Shown here: positions 1 through 8,606 of the stretch, one piece after another
Layout of the letters: each line of letters begins with the position of its first letter
Position numbering within the stretch: the first letter of the stretch is position 1
Origin: an uncultured Clostridia bacterium
Lineage (GTDB): Bacteria > Bacillota > Clostridia > Lachnospirales > Anaerotignaceae
Direction of reading: 5' to 3'
Length of the DNA stretch: 64,000 bases
Assembly (NCBI GenBank): GCA_937901125.1
Contig: CALCGT010000060.1
Span: 15,976 to 79,975 of the forward strand
The notes under the pieces: model-generated
Seen by the model: the letters and a program-made list of their open reading frames with translations, nothing else
Told to the model about the DNA's origin: nothing
The model's database searches: none
Made by a program: the position numbers and the translations under genes

Positions 1-605
1 TCCTGACAAGCGCAGGCGCAAGCCGTGTGCTGACAATGGATCTGCACTGTGCACAGATTCAGGGCTTCTTCGATATTCCTGTAGATAACCTGGTTGGCAG
101 CCCTCTGCTGACAGATTTCTATATCAAAAAATTCGGTGATAATCTGGAAAAGGATTTTGTGGCAGTATCTCCGGATTTGGGCAGCGTGACAAGAGTTAGA
201 AAATTCGCTGAAAAACTGAACATTCCCATTGCCATTATCGACAAACGCAGACCCAAAGCAAACGTAAGCGAAATCATGAACATCATCGGTGAGGTAAAAG
301 GTAAAAAAGTTATCCTAGTAGATGATATGATCGATACTGCAGGCACTATCACAAACGCAGCCAACGCCCTGAAGGAAAGAGGCGCTATCGAAGTTGACGC
401 ATGCTGTACCCATGGCGTTCTGAGTGGTCCTGCTTTGGAAAGAATCGAAAAATCTGCAATCAACGAATTGCTGGTTCTGGATACCATTGAACTGCCTGAA
501 GAAAAGAAAATCGACAAGATTACAATGGTTTCTGTTGCTGATATTTTCGCAGATGCCATCAGCTGCATCCACAATGGTGAGTCCATCTCCCAGTTGTTTG
601 ACTGA
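1..605 (+). CDS. prs: Ribose-phosphate pyrophosphokinase, C-terminal part (5' truncated by window)
   Basis: Makes PRPP from ribose 5-phosphate and ATP for nucleotide, histidine and tryptophan synthesis. The frame is open from base 3, so the gene starts upstream; about 200 C-terminal residues are present. The segment around [21 protein letters not shown] is the conserved PRPP synthetase region, and [14 protein letters not shown] is the phosphoribosyltransferase-type PRPP/ribose-phosphate binding loop. Two hairpins follow the stop. The usual Firmicutes order prs-pth-mfd is kept, except that a dehydrogenase gene lies between prs and pth. Identification is firm; only the N-terminus is unseen. Confidence 0.96.
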   Translation, partial: LTSAGASRVLTMDLHCAQIQGFFDIPVDNLVGSPLLTDFYIKKFGDNLEKDFVAVSPDLGSVTRVRKFAEKLNIPIAIIDKRRPKANVSEIMNIIGEVKGKKVILVDDMIDTAGTITNAANALKERGAIEVDACCTHGVLSGPALERIEKSAINELLVLDTIELPEEKKIDKITMVSVADIFADAISCIHNGESISQLFD

Positions 606-640
606 TTTGGAAAAACACTTTTCTAACAAAACCGCAGAAA

Positions 641-678
641 AAAAACTCCCAATCCTTCGGATGGGAGTTTTTCTTTTT
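641..678 (+). terminator. Intrinsic terminator of prs
   Basis: ACTCCC (645-650) pairs with GGGAGT (663-668), with ATCC/GGAT and a TTCG loop inside and a T-rich run after it. A second hairpin follows. Confidence 0.85.
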
Positions 679-694
679 ATTTACTGAAAAATAA

Positions 695-716
695 TACAGT
701 CTTGAGACTGTTTTTG
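695..716 (+). terminator. Second hairpin with T-run after prs
   Basis: ACAGTCT (696-702) and AGACTGT (705-711) form a 7-bp stem followed by TTTT. It probably acts as a back-up terminator. The rest of 717-840 shows no gene. Confidence 0.6.
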
Positions 717-840
717 GGGAATTATGAGTAAAAAAAATAATATCCAAAAAGCAGAGAAGGAAGTCCTTCGGAAACTGGTGTTTTTTTATCATTCCGGGAA
801 AAAAGGCTTCGGCAAAACTTACAATTTTATGGGAACACGG

Positions 841-869
841 TTGACAAAAACGGTGAAATAGATTATATT
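841..869 (+). promoter_or_regulatory. Strong sigma-A promoter of the 2-hydroxyacid dehydrogenase
   Basis: TTGACA (841-846), a 17-bp spacer and TATATT (864-869) are close to consensus. The predicted start near 876 gives a leader of about 115 nt. A Rex-like operator begins inside the -10 element. Confidence 0.85.
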
Positions 870-885
870 GTTAAAAGTAAAACAA
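868..885 (+). promoter_or_regulatory. Candidate Rex (NADH-sensing repressor) operator
   Basis: TTGTTAAAAGTAAAACAA matches the Rex consensus TTGTTAA-N4-TTAACAA at all but two positions of the right half. It covers the -10 element and the start point, the usual place for Rex repression, in front of a fermentative dehydrogenase. Binding is inferred. Confidence 0.6.
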
Positions 886-934
886 ACAGAGAAAGACAAT
901 ATTCCTATACGCAGTCTGGGAGTTGCTCTGTTTG
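883..934 (+). repeat. Inverted repeat in the dehydrogenase leader
   Basis: CAAACAGAG (883-891) is perfectly complementary to CTCTGTTTG (926-934), and AGAC/GTCT can extend the structure inside. It would fold at the 5' end of the mRNA, perhaps as a stabiliser. There is no T-run, so it is not a terminator. Confidence 0.5.
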
Positions 935-992
935 CTATAAAATTTTACTATCCACTTATCAAATTTTTTTAATTTTTAGGAGGAAGATACCG

Positions 993-1973
993 ATGAAAAT
1001 TGCATTCTTTGACACAAAATCTTACTGGGTAGACTCTTTTAAACCTGTGGTAGAAAAATACGGCTATGAAATCACATTCTTCAACGAAAGACTGACACCT
1101 GCAACAGCTCACCTGGCAGCTGGTCACGACGCTACATGCTCTTTCGTTAACGACGAAGTTCCCGCAGAAGTTATCCGTGAACTGAAAAACTTGGGTATCA
1201 AAGTTCTGTTGCTGCGTTGCGCAGGCTTTGACAGCGTTGATCTAGGAGTTGCAAAAGAATGTGGTCTGCCTGTTCTGAGAGTACCCGCTTACTCTCCCGA
1301 ATCCGTAGCTGAACAGGGTGCTGCTCTGCTGATGGCAGTTAACAGAAAACCTCACCAGTCCTACGAAAGAACAACAAAATTCAACTTCGATATCGCTGGG
1401 CTGACAGGTATCGCTCTGGTTGGCAAAACAGCTGGTATCATCGGTACAGGTAAAATCGGTCAGTGCATGATCAACATCCTGAAGGGTTTCGGCATGAACA
1501 TTATCGCTTACGATGCATTCCCCAACCCCAACCTGGGTCTGGAATATGTAACACTGGACGAACTGTATACTCGTGCTGATGTTATCTCCATCCACTGCCC
1601 TCTGATGCCCGCTACAAGACACATGATCGACAAAGATGCTATCGCTAAGATGAAAGATGGCGTTATCTTCATCAACGTTGCTCGTGGTGGTCTGGTTGAT
1701 TCCGAAGCTCTGGCTGACGCAATCGAAGCTGGCAAATTCCGTGGCGTAGGTATGGACGTTTGCGAAGTTGAACATGAATACTTCTTCGAAGACAGAAGCA
1801 ACCTGGAAAAACATGACGCTACACTGTCCAGACTGCTGGCTAGCGATAAAGTAGTTATCTCCGGTCACCAGGCATTCCTGACAGAAGAAGCTCTGGGTCA
1901 GATGGCGCTGATCACAATGGAAAATGCAAAAGCATTCCTGGAAGGTGCTGAACTGGTTAACGAAGTAAAATAA
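993..1973 (+). CDS. D-2-hydroxyacid dehydrogenase (D-lactate dehydrogenase-like)
   Basis: NAD-dependent reduction of a 2-oxoacid to the D-hydroxyacid, probably pyruvate to D-lactate or a branched oxoacid, regenerating NAD+ in fermentation. The 326 residues have normal family length. The nucleotide motif GTGKIG sits at 151-156, Asp174 ends the second beta strand as expected for NAD rather than NADP, and the catalytic residues Arg231 (NVARGG), Glu260 and His292 (SGHQAFL) are all present. AGGAGG lies 8 bases before the ATG. Codon use is strongly biased towards GGT, GCT, CTG and GTT, suggesting high expression. It has its own promoter with a Rex-like operator and its own terminator, so it is a stand-alone unit set between prs and pth. 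The exact substrate cannot be read from sequence. Confidence 0.92.
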   Translation: MKIAFFDTKSYWVDSFKPVVEKYGYEITFFNERLTPATAHLAAGHDATCSFVNDEVPAEVIRELKNLGIKVLLLRCAGFDSVDLGVAKECGLPVLRVPAYSPESVAEQGAALLMAVNRKPHQSYERTTKFNFDIAGLTGIALVGKTAGIIGTGKIGQCMINILKGFGMNIIAYDAFPNPNLGLEYVTLDELYTRADVISIHCPLMPATRHMIDKDAIAKMKDGVIFINVARGGLVDSEALADAIEAGKFRGVGMDVCEVEHEYFFEDRSNLEKHDATLSRLLASDKVVISGHQAFLTEEALGQMALITMENAKAFLEGAELVNEVK

Positions 1974-2007
1974 TCTAAAAATCATCTGATTACATAGATT
2001 TTTTCAA

Positions 2008-2036
2008 GGCGGATACGAAAGTATCCGTCTTTTTTT
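2008..2036 (+). terminator. Intrinsic terminator of the dehydrogenase
   Basis: CGGATAC (2010-2016), a GAAA tetraloop and GTATCCG (2021-2027), then a run of T. Confidence 0.9.
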
Positions 2037-2174
2037 GCGATATAGCAGAGAAAAACTTTTTGACAGAAGAGGCTTCGTGACTGCTTTTGCGGGTGTACGA
2101 AATCTATTCTGTTGAAAAAATTTGCGGAGCAAATCATTCGCAAACTTTAGGCTTACGAATGGTTTTTGTAGGAG

Positions 2175-2204
2175 TTGTATTTTCTATTCAATTTGTGGTA
2201 TACT
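2175..2204 (+). promoter_or_regulatory. Candidate promoter of pth-mfd
   Basis: TTGTAT (2175-2180), an 18-bp spacer and TATACT (2199-2204). The rest of 2037-2174 carries only small palindromes such as TTTGCG/CGCAAA near 2120-2146 and no gene. Confidence 0.55.
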
Positions 2205-2289
2205 CCTAAAAAATAAGATATTGGTTGGAGTAGCTCTAATTTAGAAAAATTAGGGCTTTCCGTTGTGTTTATAGACAGGAGGAAGAAAA

Positions 2290-3000
2290 ATGGGTCTTTT
2301 TGATCGATTTAAAAACCAAGAAAGCAAGGGACAGGAATTTTTCTGCATCGTCGGTCTGGGCAACCCCGGCAGACAATACGAAGAAACTAAGCATAATGTT
2401 GGGTTTCATGTCATCGACAAGCTGGCGGAAAAATATGATATTGAAGTAAATAAATTTAAAAACAAAGCCTTTGTGGGCGATGGCACTATCAAAGGCAAGC
2501 GGGTGCTTCTGGTAAAGCCCCAGACATATATGAACCTGAGCGGTGAAAGTGTGCGGGAGATCGTGAATTTCTATAAGATCCCCCAGGAACGCTTTGTGGT
2601 CATTTTTGATGATACCAGCCTGCCCTGCGGCAGTGTGCGTATCCGTGAAAAGGGCAGCCACGGCGGTCATAATGGTATCCGCAATATCATCGATCAGATG
2701 GGCACGGACGAGTTTAACCGCATCAAAGTTGGTATCGGTGAAAAGCCCAGCGGGTGGGACTTGGCGGATTATGTGTTGGCAAAATTCAACCCGGACGACC
2801 TTCCTCTGATGGAGCAGGGCATGGATAAGGCGGTGCAGGGGGTAGAACTGATGCTTTCCCGTGGCATCAAGGAAGCGGCAAATCGCGTGAACCAGAAAGC
2901 GAAAACCGTGAAAAAGCAGAAGGAAAAGGAAGAAGTGGCCAAGGCCGAAGCAGAAAAAAAGGAAAACGAAGAGAAACCCAATGAGGTGAATGCGGAATGA
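2290..3000 (+). CDS. pth: Peptidyl-tRNA hydrolase with a charged C-terminal tail
   Basis: Releases tRNA from peptidyl-tRNAs that drop off ribosomes. The core matches the bacterial Pth family: Asn25 (GLGNPG), catalytic His35 (KHNVGFH), Asn82 (YMNLSG) and Asp107 before LPCG. The protein has 236 residues against about 185-195 for the usual enzyme. The extra length is a short N-terminal extension of about 15 residues and a Lys/Glu-rich tail of about 35 residues that looks disordered. AGGAGG precedes the ATG. Its stop overlaps the mfd start in ATGA, so the two are translationally coupled. Confidence 0.95.
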   Translation: MGLFDRFKNQESKGQEFFCIVGLGNPGRQYEETKHNVGFHVIDKLAEKYDIEVNKFKNKAFVGDGTIKGKRVLLVKPQTYMNLSGESVREIVNFYKIPQERFVVIFDDTSLPCGSVRIREKGSHGGHNGIRNIIDQMGTDEFNRIKVGIGEKPSGWDLADYVLAKFNPDDLPLMEQGMDKAVQGVELMLSRGIKEAANRVNQKAKTVKKQKEKEEVAKAEAEKKENEEKPNEVNAE

Positions 3001-6000
3001 AAGCCTTGACAGGACCCCTGCTGGAGCTGGGGAGCTTTCGGCAGGTTTTGGAAGGAATCGAAAAAGGAAATACCCCTGTTTTTGCCACAGGGGTCATTGA
3101 TGCTGCAAAAAATCATCTGGCCTACAGTTTGAAGGAGCAGAGCCGCCGTCCCCTGCTTTTTTTGACCTACAGCGAACTGCGGGCAAAGGAAATCTTGGAG
3201 GATTTGACCTTCTTTGAAAAGGACTGTGTCTATTATCCTGCCAAGGATATCCTCTTTTACAGTGCCGATGTCCATAGTATGGAAATGAACCGTCAGCGGT
3301 TTCTGGTGTTGGAACGTCTTTTGCGGGGGGAAACGCCTGTGATCGTAGCATCCATGGAGGCTTTGCTGGATAAGTATCCCAGGAAGGAAGTGTTTGCATC
3401 TTTTCTGCTGAAGCTGAAAGTGGGGGAGATTGCGGAGATTTCTGATCTGACGAAACGACTGGTGCTGATGGGATATGAACGGGCAGAGCTGGTGGAAAGC
3501 CCCGGACAGTTTACCCTGCGGGGGGGGATTCTGGATATCTGGTCTTTGACGGCGGAGGATGCTGTCCGCATTGAATTTTGGGATGATGAAATTGACTCTA
3601 TCCGCAGTATGGATGCCCAGAGCCAGCGTTCCGTGGATAAGCTGGAGGAAACGGTTATCTTCCCCATGAGAGAGATCGTTTACGAAGAAGAACAGGCCGT
3701 GGAGGCTGCCGATAAGATCGTCAAGGAATTTGTGAAAGCCCTGAAAAACTTTGAGAAAAAAGGCGAGGAGGAAGCGGCAGAACGCCTGAGGGAGCATATT
3801 GGCGAGGATGCAGAGCAGTTGCGGGCGGAAACGACCCTGCCTGCGGTGGGCGCTTATGTGGATTATTTTTATGACGAAACCGTTAGCCTCCTCTCCTATT
3901 TGCAGGAAGATACCCTTCTGATTTTCGATGAACCGGAACGAATTCGGGAACACATGGATATCCTCATGGAGGAATATCAGGAAAGTGTGAAGGGGCGTAT
4001 TGCTCAGGGCTATTTGCTGCCTGGGCAGAGCCATATGCTCTATGATTATACGGCGATCCTGCGGCAAGCAGAAGTCTTTGCCACCGTCCTTTTCGCCGGG
4101 CTGAGCCAGAGAGCGGTAGATTTCCACCCCAAGGTGATAGCGGATTTTGCTGTCCGCTCCACCCCTTCCTTCCAGCAGCGGGCAGATCTCTTCTGCGAAG
4201 AACTGACATACCTGAAAAAAAGCGGTTTTCGCACCCTGATCTTGGCAGGTACCGGTACCAGAGCCCAACGTATGGCAAAGGAACTGGTGGAAATGGGTCT
4301 GGAAGCGGTTTATATCGAAGATTTGGAACGGGATGTGCCCAAAGGCTCTGTTTGGGTGGTGAAAGGCTCTCTTTCCAAAGGTTTCCGCTATGATTTTATT
4401 GATTTTGCTGTTTTTTGCGACAGCGAACTGTTCAGCGGAAAAGAAAAGAAGAAAAAGAAAAAACGGAAGAAAAACGGCGCAGCCATCGAAAGCTTTACCG
4501 ACCTGCGGATTGGGGATTATGTGGTACACGATAACCACGGTATCGGCGTGTTCCGTGGGCTGGAGAAAATCTCTGTGGATGGCGTCCAGAAGGATTATAT
4601 GAAGATTTCCTATCGGGATGGGGGCAACCTCTTTGTGCCTGTCAACCAAATGGATATGGTACAGAAATATATCGGTACCGGCTCTGCTGCCCCGAAGCTG
4701 AACAAGCTGGGCGGGCAGGACTGGGCAAAGGCCAAGGCGAAAGCCAGAAAAGCTGTGCAGATCATGGCGGAGGATTTGGTTGCGCTGTATGCAAAACGAG
4801 CGGCGGCCCAAGGCTTCATCTACGGCCCGGATACCGTTTGGCAGCGGGAATTTGAAGAAAGCTTCCCCTATGAAGAGACAGATGACCAGCTGAACGCCAT
4901 TGAAGATGTGAAAAAGGATATGGAAAGCAGCAAGGTTATGGACAGACTCATCTGCGGTGATGTTGGCTATGGCAAGACGGAGGTCGCCATCCGTGCGGCC
5001 TTCAAGGCAGCGCAGGAAGGCAAGCAGGTGGCATTTTTGGTGCCTACCACTATCCTTGCCCAGCAGCATTATAATACCTTTACCCAGAGGATGGCAGGAT
5101 ACCCCATCAAGATCGAGCTGCTTTCCCGTTTTCGTACGCCGAAGCAGCAAAAGGAGAGCTTGCAGAATATGGAACGGGGCTATTCCGATATCCTCATTGG
5201 TACCCATCGGATTTTGTCGAAAGATGTGAAGTTCAATGATTTGGGATTGATCATCGTGGATGAAGAGCAGCGCTTTGGGGTGGCCCACAAGGAAAAACTG
5301 AAAGCTCTGCGGGAAAACGTGGACGTGCTGACCCTTTCCGCAACGCCCATCCCCAGAACATTGCACATGAGCCTGGCGGGTATCCGTGATATGAGTCTGC
5401 TGGAGGAACCACCTCAGGAGAGACACCCCATCCAGACTTACGTCATGGAAAATAACCCGGAATTTATTCGGGAAGCCATCCACAGGGAGATCAGCCGGGG
5501 CGGTCAGGTTTATTATCTGTATAACCGGGTGGAAACCATCAGTGAGGAAGCCTTTCGCATCCAGAACCTTGTGCCCGATGCCAACGTGACCTATGCCCAC
5601 GGGCAGATGTCAGAACGGGAATTGGAGCGTATCATGGGGGATTTCATCAGCGGCGAGATCGATGTGCTGGTTTGCACTACCATCATCGAAACGGGCATGG
5701 ATATTTCCAATGCCAATACTATCATCATTCAGGATGCTGACCGTATGGGGCTTTCTCAGCTCTATCAGCTGCGGGGACGGGTAGGCAGAAGCAATCGCAT
5801 CGCCTACGCCTATTTGATGTATAAACGAGACAAAATGCTGAAAGAAGCGGCAGAAAAACGATTGCAGACCATTCGGGAATTTACGGAATTTGGTTCTGGC
5901 TTCAAGATCGCCATGCGAGACCTGGAAATTCGCGGGGCGGGCAACCTGCTAGGCGCAGAACAGCATGGACACATGGAAGCTGTTGGGTATGATATGTATT

Positions 6001-6503
6001 GCCGCCTGTTGGAGGAGGAAGTTCAGAACCTGAAGGGCGGCACAGCCAAGGAAGAACAGTTCGAAACTTCCATCGATCTGAATATCAGTGCCTTTATCCC
6101 CGATTTTTATATCAAAAATCAGGAACAGCGGATGGAGCTTTACAAGAAGATCGCAGGTATCCGCACCATGGAGGAATATTACGATATGCAGGAGGAACTG
6201 GAAGATCGTTATGGCGACCTGCCCAAGAGCGTACAGCTTTTACTGGAGGTGGTTCTGGTGAAGAGCGAAGCCCATGATATGGGGATCACTTCCATCAGCC
6301 AGAAGCATGGCAATCTGCTCTTAGAATTCCGTCCCCAGCCCAATATCGACCCTGTGAAACTGACGGAGCTGATTGCCAGAGAAAAGGGTAAGTATCTCTT
6401 TACTGCCGGTGCAACTCCCTATCTGACCATCAAGCCCGGACGGGAGGAAGGGGATAAGCCTTTGCTGCTCATTAAAAATTTCTTTGCAGCATTAAAGGGC
6501 TAG
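2997..6503 (+). CDS. mfd: Transcription-repair coupling factor
   Basis: Translocase that pushes stalled RNA polymerase off DNA damage and recruits UvrA. The 1168 residues are typical. In order: a UvrB-like N-terminal part (about 1-400), a Lys-rich linker near 481-493, the RNA-polymerase-interacting domain (about 500-560), the superfamily 2 helicase core with Walker A GDVGYGKT (654-661), DEEQ box (755-758) and the TLSATPIPRTL motif, and the C-terminal TRCF domain. The start overlaps the pth stop by four bases, with GAGGTG just upstream. The run of consecutive lysines in the linker is unusually dense. A 943-residue open frame on the other strand is an artefact of codon use. Confidence 0.97.
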   Translation: MKALTGPLLELGSFRQVLEGIEKGNTPVFATGVIDAAKNHLAYSLKEQSRRPLLFLTYSELRAKEILEDLTFFEKDCVYYPAKDILFYSADVHSMEMNRQRFLVLERLLRGETPVIVASMEALLDKYPRKEVFASFLLKLKVGEIAEISDLTKRLVLMGYERAELVESPGQFTLRGGILDIWSLTAEDAVRIEFWDDEIDSIRSMDAQSQRSVDKLEETVIFPMREIVYEEEQAVEAADKIVKEFVKALKNFEKKGEEEAAERLREHIGEDAEQLRAETTLPAVGAYVDYFYDETVSLLSYLQEDTLLIFDEPERIREHMDILMEEYQESVKGRIAQGYLLPGQSHMLYDYTAILRQAEVFATVLFAGLSQRAVDFHPKVIADFAVRSTPSFQQRADLFCEELTYLKKSGFRTLILAGTGTRAQRMAKELVEMGLEAVYIEDLERDVPKGSVWVVKGSLSKGFRYDFIDFAVFCDSELFSGKEKKKKKKRKKNGAAIESFTDLRIGDYVVHDNHGIGVFRGLEKISVDGVQKDYMKISYRDGGNLFVPVNQMDMVQKYIGTGSAAPKLNKLGGQDWAKAKAKARKAVQIMAEDLVALYAKRAAAQGFIYGPDTVWQREFEESFPYEETDDQLNAIEDVKKDMESSKVMDRLICGDVGYGKTEVAIRAAFKAAQEGKQVAFLVPTTILAQQHYNTFTQRMAGYPIKIELLSRFRTPKQQKESLQNMERGYSDILIGTHRILSKDVKFNDLGLIIVDEEQRFGVAHKEKLKALRENVDVLTLSATPIPRTLHMSLAGIRDMSLLEEPPQERHPIQTYVMENNPEFIREAIHREISRGGQVYYLYNRVETISEEAFRIQNLVPDANVTYAHGQMSERELERIMGDFISGEIDVLVCTTIIETGMDISNANTIIIQDADRMGLSQLYQLRGRVGRSNRIAYAYLMYKRDKMLKEAAEKRLQTIREFTEFGSGFKIAMRDLEIRGAGNLLGAEQHGHMEAVGYDMYCRLLEEEVQNLKGGTAKEEQFETSIDLNISAFIPDFYIKNQEQRMELYKKIAGIRTMEEYYDMQEELEDRYGDLPKSVQLLLEVVLVKSEAHDMGITSISQKHGNLLLEFRPQPNIDPVKLTELIAREKGKYLFTAGATPYLTIKPGREEGDKPLLLIKNFFAALKG

Positions 6504-6530
6504 TCAGAGGTTTCTAAAGTATGATATAAT
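6502..6530 (+). promoter_or_regulatory. Candidate promoter of the foldase lipoprotein gene
   Basis: TATAAT (6525-6530) with TAGTCA 17 bp upstream (6502-6507). The -10 is perfect and the -35 weak; it overlaps the mfd stop codon. Confidence 0.5.
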
Positions 6531-6580
6531 CAAAGACAACCCTGTTGGGGCGAAAAAATGATGGAAAGAAGGTTTGATAG

Positions 6581-7561
6581 ATGAAAAAGAAGATAAGAAG
6601 TCTGCTTTGCCTGCTTCTGGTTGCAGTCCTCAGCCTGACAGCCTGCGGCAGCAGTACCGCAGAATTTACAGACGAAGCAGTTTTGAAGATCGACGGACAG
6701 GAAATCATGAAGTCCGAATATATGGTATATCTTTATACCACTACCCAAAGCTTTGTTGCGGCAGCGGGGGAAGATGTATGGAATATGGATTTTGATGGAC
6801 AGACAGCCGATGAATTGGTGGAAGAACGTACCATCAGCACCCTGCAAAGCGTGAAAGCTGCGGAGGAATACGCAGCAGCCAATGGCATTGCCCTGACAGA
6901 AGAACAGAAGGAAGAAGCTAAGGCGGCAGCGGAACAGTTTATTTCCACGGTGGACGAGGCTGATTTGGCCAAAATGGGCATGGATACAGAAAAACTGATC
7001 CCTTTGATGGAAGCATCCTATCTCTATTCTCTAGTGTATGAATCCATCGCGGCGGAATGTGCCGTAGATGAAACCGATATGGCAACCTATTACGAAGAGC
7101 AGAAAGACCAGATCAAAGAGGATTACACCACTTTGAAGCTGGCAACAATCCTGCTGGATGATGGGGAAAAAGCCGAAGAAGCAGCAGACCGCGCCAAAGC
7201 GGGGGAAGATTTTGCGGCCCTTTTCAAGGAGTATGATGTAGACCCTGCAGCCCAGAGCGGCGAAGAAAACGGCGAGACCACCATGTATCAGAGCTATATG
7301 CTGTCAAACTTTGGCCTGACAGAACCTCTGGAGGTGGGCGAGATCGCGGGCCCCATCCAGGTGGAGGAAGGCAGATATTTCATCCTGAAGGCGCTGGAAA
7401 AAACAGTACCGACGGAGGAAGAAGTCAAACAGATGGCGGAAACAGGCTATCAGGATAAGATCCAGACAGAATACACAGAAGCCCGCATCGATGAAATGGT
7501 GAAGGCACAGAAGGTGGAAAAGATGGAATCTGTTTGGGCAACACTGGAAAAATTCCATTAA
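6581..7561 (+). CDS. SurA/PrsA-like peptidyl-prolyl isomerase lipoprotein
   Basis: Probable extracytoplasmic folding factor for secreted proteins. Residues 1-22 form a lipoprotein signal peptide with lipobox LTAC; Cys22 would be lipidated. A helical SurA_N-like chaperone region (about 30-180) is followed by a parvulin-like domain (about 185-285, including the segment ending GRYFILKALE) and a C-terminal helix. At 326 residues it fits the Clostridia family often placed next to mfd. Not all catalytic parvulin residues can be confirmed by eye, so it may act mainly as a chaperone. Confidence 0.85.
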   Translation: MKKKIRSLLCLLLVAVLSLTACGSSTAEFTDEAVLKIDGQEIMKSEYMVYLYTTTQSFVAAAGEDVWNMDFDGQTADELVEERTISTLQSVKAAEEYAAANGIALTEEQKEEAKAAAEQFISTVDEADLAKMGMDTEKLIPLMEASYLYSLVYESIAAECAVDETDMATYYEEQKDQIKEDYTTLKLATILLDDGEKAEEAADRAKAGEDFAALFKEYDVDPAAQSGEENGETTMYQSYMLSNFGLTEPLEVGEIAGPIQVEEGRYFILKALEKTVPTEEEVKQMAETGYQDKIQTEYTEARIDEMVKAQKVEKMESVWATLEKFH

Positions 7562-7564
7562 GCA

Positions 7565-7599
7565 GAAAAAGACGTTCACATTGCCGGACGTCTTTTTTT
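7565..7599 (+). terminator. Terminator after the foldase gene
   Basis: AGACGT (7570-7575) pairs with ACGTCT (7588-7593), followed by seven T. Confidence 0.8.
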
Positions 7600-7624
7600 A
7601 TCTATGCCTTCTGTGGCATATAGG

Positions 7625-7653
7625 TTGAAAAAAAGAGAGTTATAAGGTATGAT
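7625..7653 (+). promoter_or_regulatory. Promoter of the EFR1 gene
   Basis: TTGAAA (7625-7630), 17 bp, TATGAT (7648-7653). Confidence 0.6.
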
Positions 7654-7697
7654 GAAAAAAAGTCTTATTTTTGCATCAGGGAAAAGGAGGAGAAAGT

Positions 7698-8519
7698 ATG
7701 GAGTTGAAGAAAGTCTGGGCCATGTATTTCAGCCCTACCGGGGGAACAGAAAAGGTAGTAAAAGGCACGGCAGAAGCCTTGGCGAAAAGGCTGGGTTTGC
7801 CCTTGGAGGTTTATGATTTTACATTGCCCGGTATCAGGGAAACAGAAGCTGTGTTTGGTGAAGGGGATATCGTTGTCTGTGGTACACCTGTTATTGCGGG
7901 GCGTGTGCCCAATGTATTGCTGCCTTATTTGACAGGAAAGGTAAAGGGCAATGGTGCCCTGGCGGTGCCTATGGTTTCCTTTGGCAACCGCAATTTTGAT
8001 GATGCTTTGATCGAACTGCGGAATATTCTGAAAGATGATGGTTTCAAAACTGCGGCAGGCGGTGCTTTCGTCAGTGAACATTCTTTCTCCAAAACCTTGG
8101 CAGCAGGCAGACCTGATGAAAAGGATATGGCTATCGTGAAGGAATTTGGCGAAGCCGTCGCGGAAAAGCTGCAGAGCGGCTGGGAATATAACGGGCCTGC
8201 CTATGTGAAGGGCTGTGACCCCATCCGTCCTTATTTCAAACCACAGGATCGGAATGGCGAACATATCGATATCCGCAAAGTAAAACCCAAGGTAAGCGAT
8301 GCTTGCTGCGGCTGCGGCCTTTGCGCCGAAGTCTGCCCTATGGGCTCTATCAGCAGAGAAAATGTCAAAGAATATGTGGGCATCTGCATCAAATGCTGCG
8401 CCTGTGTGAAGAAATGTCCTACAGGGGCAAGATATTACGATGACCCCGGTTATATTTATCATAAGGAAGAACTGGAAGAACTCTACGCAAGAAGAGCCCA
8501 ACCGGAATGGTTTGTATAA
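7698..8519 (+). CDS. EFR1 family flavodoxin-ferredoxin fusion
   Basis: Predicted cytoplasmic electron carrier or iron-sulfur flavoprotein. The first 170 or so residues are flavodoxin-like, with the FMN phosphate loop FSPTGGTEKV near 8-17. The C-terminal part has two 4Fe-4S clusters: CCGCGLCAEVCPMGS and CIKCCACVKKCPTGA. Length is 273 residues. The ATG at 7698 is chosen because AAGGAGGAGA lies just upstream; an earlier ATG at 7671 has no ribosome site. It stands alone between a terminator and the next promoter. The redox partner is unknown. Confidence 0.88.
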   Translation: MELKKVWAMYFSPTGGTEKVVKGTAEALAKRLGLPLEVYDFTLPGIRETEAVFGEGDIVVCGTPVIAGRVPNVLLPYLTGKVKGNGALAVPMVSFGNRNFDDALIELRNILKDDGFKTAAGGAFVSEHSFSKTLAAGRPDEKDMAIVKEFGEAVAEKLQSGWEYNGPAYVKGCDPIRPYFKPQDRNGEHIDIRKVKPKVSDACCGCGLCAEVCPMGSISRENVKEYVGICIKCCACVKKCPTGARYYDDPGYIYHKEELEELYARRAQPEWFV

Positions 8520-8558
8520 AAAGAAAGTGCACCTGCCTAAGGGGTAACGGACAGTTGC

Positions 8559-8587
8559 TTGCCGAAACAGATATCATGACCTATACT
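8559..8587 (+). promoter_or_regulatory. Promoter of the XRE/zinc-ribbon gene
   Basis: TTGCCG (8559-8564), 17 bp, TATACT (8582-8587); AGGAGG follows at 8594-8599. Confidence 0.6.
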
Positions 8588-8606
8588 GAAAGCAGGAGGC
8601 GATGAT

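Noticed and set aside
2769..5600. 943-residue open frame antisense to mfd
   Set aside because: It is codon-aligned with mfd on the other strand; stops there would need TTA, CTA or TCA in mfd, which this genome avoids. No family features and no ribosome site.
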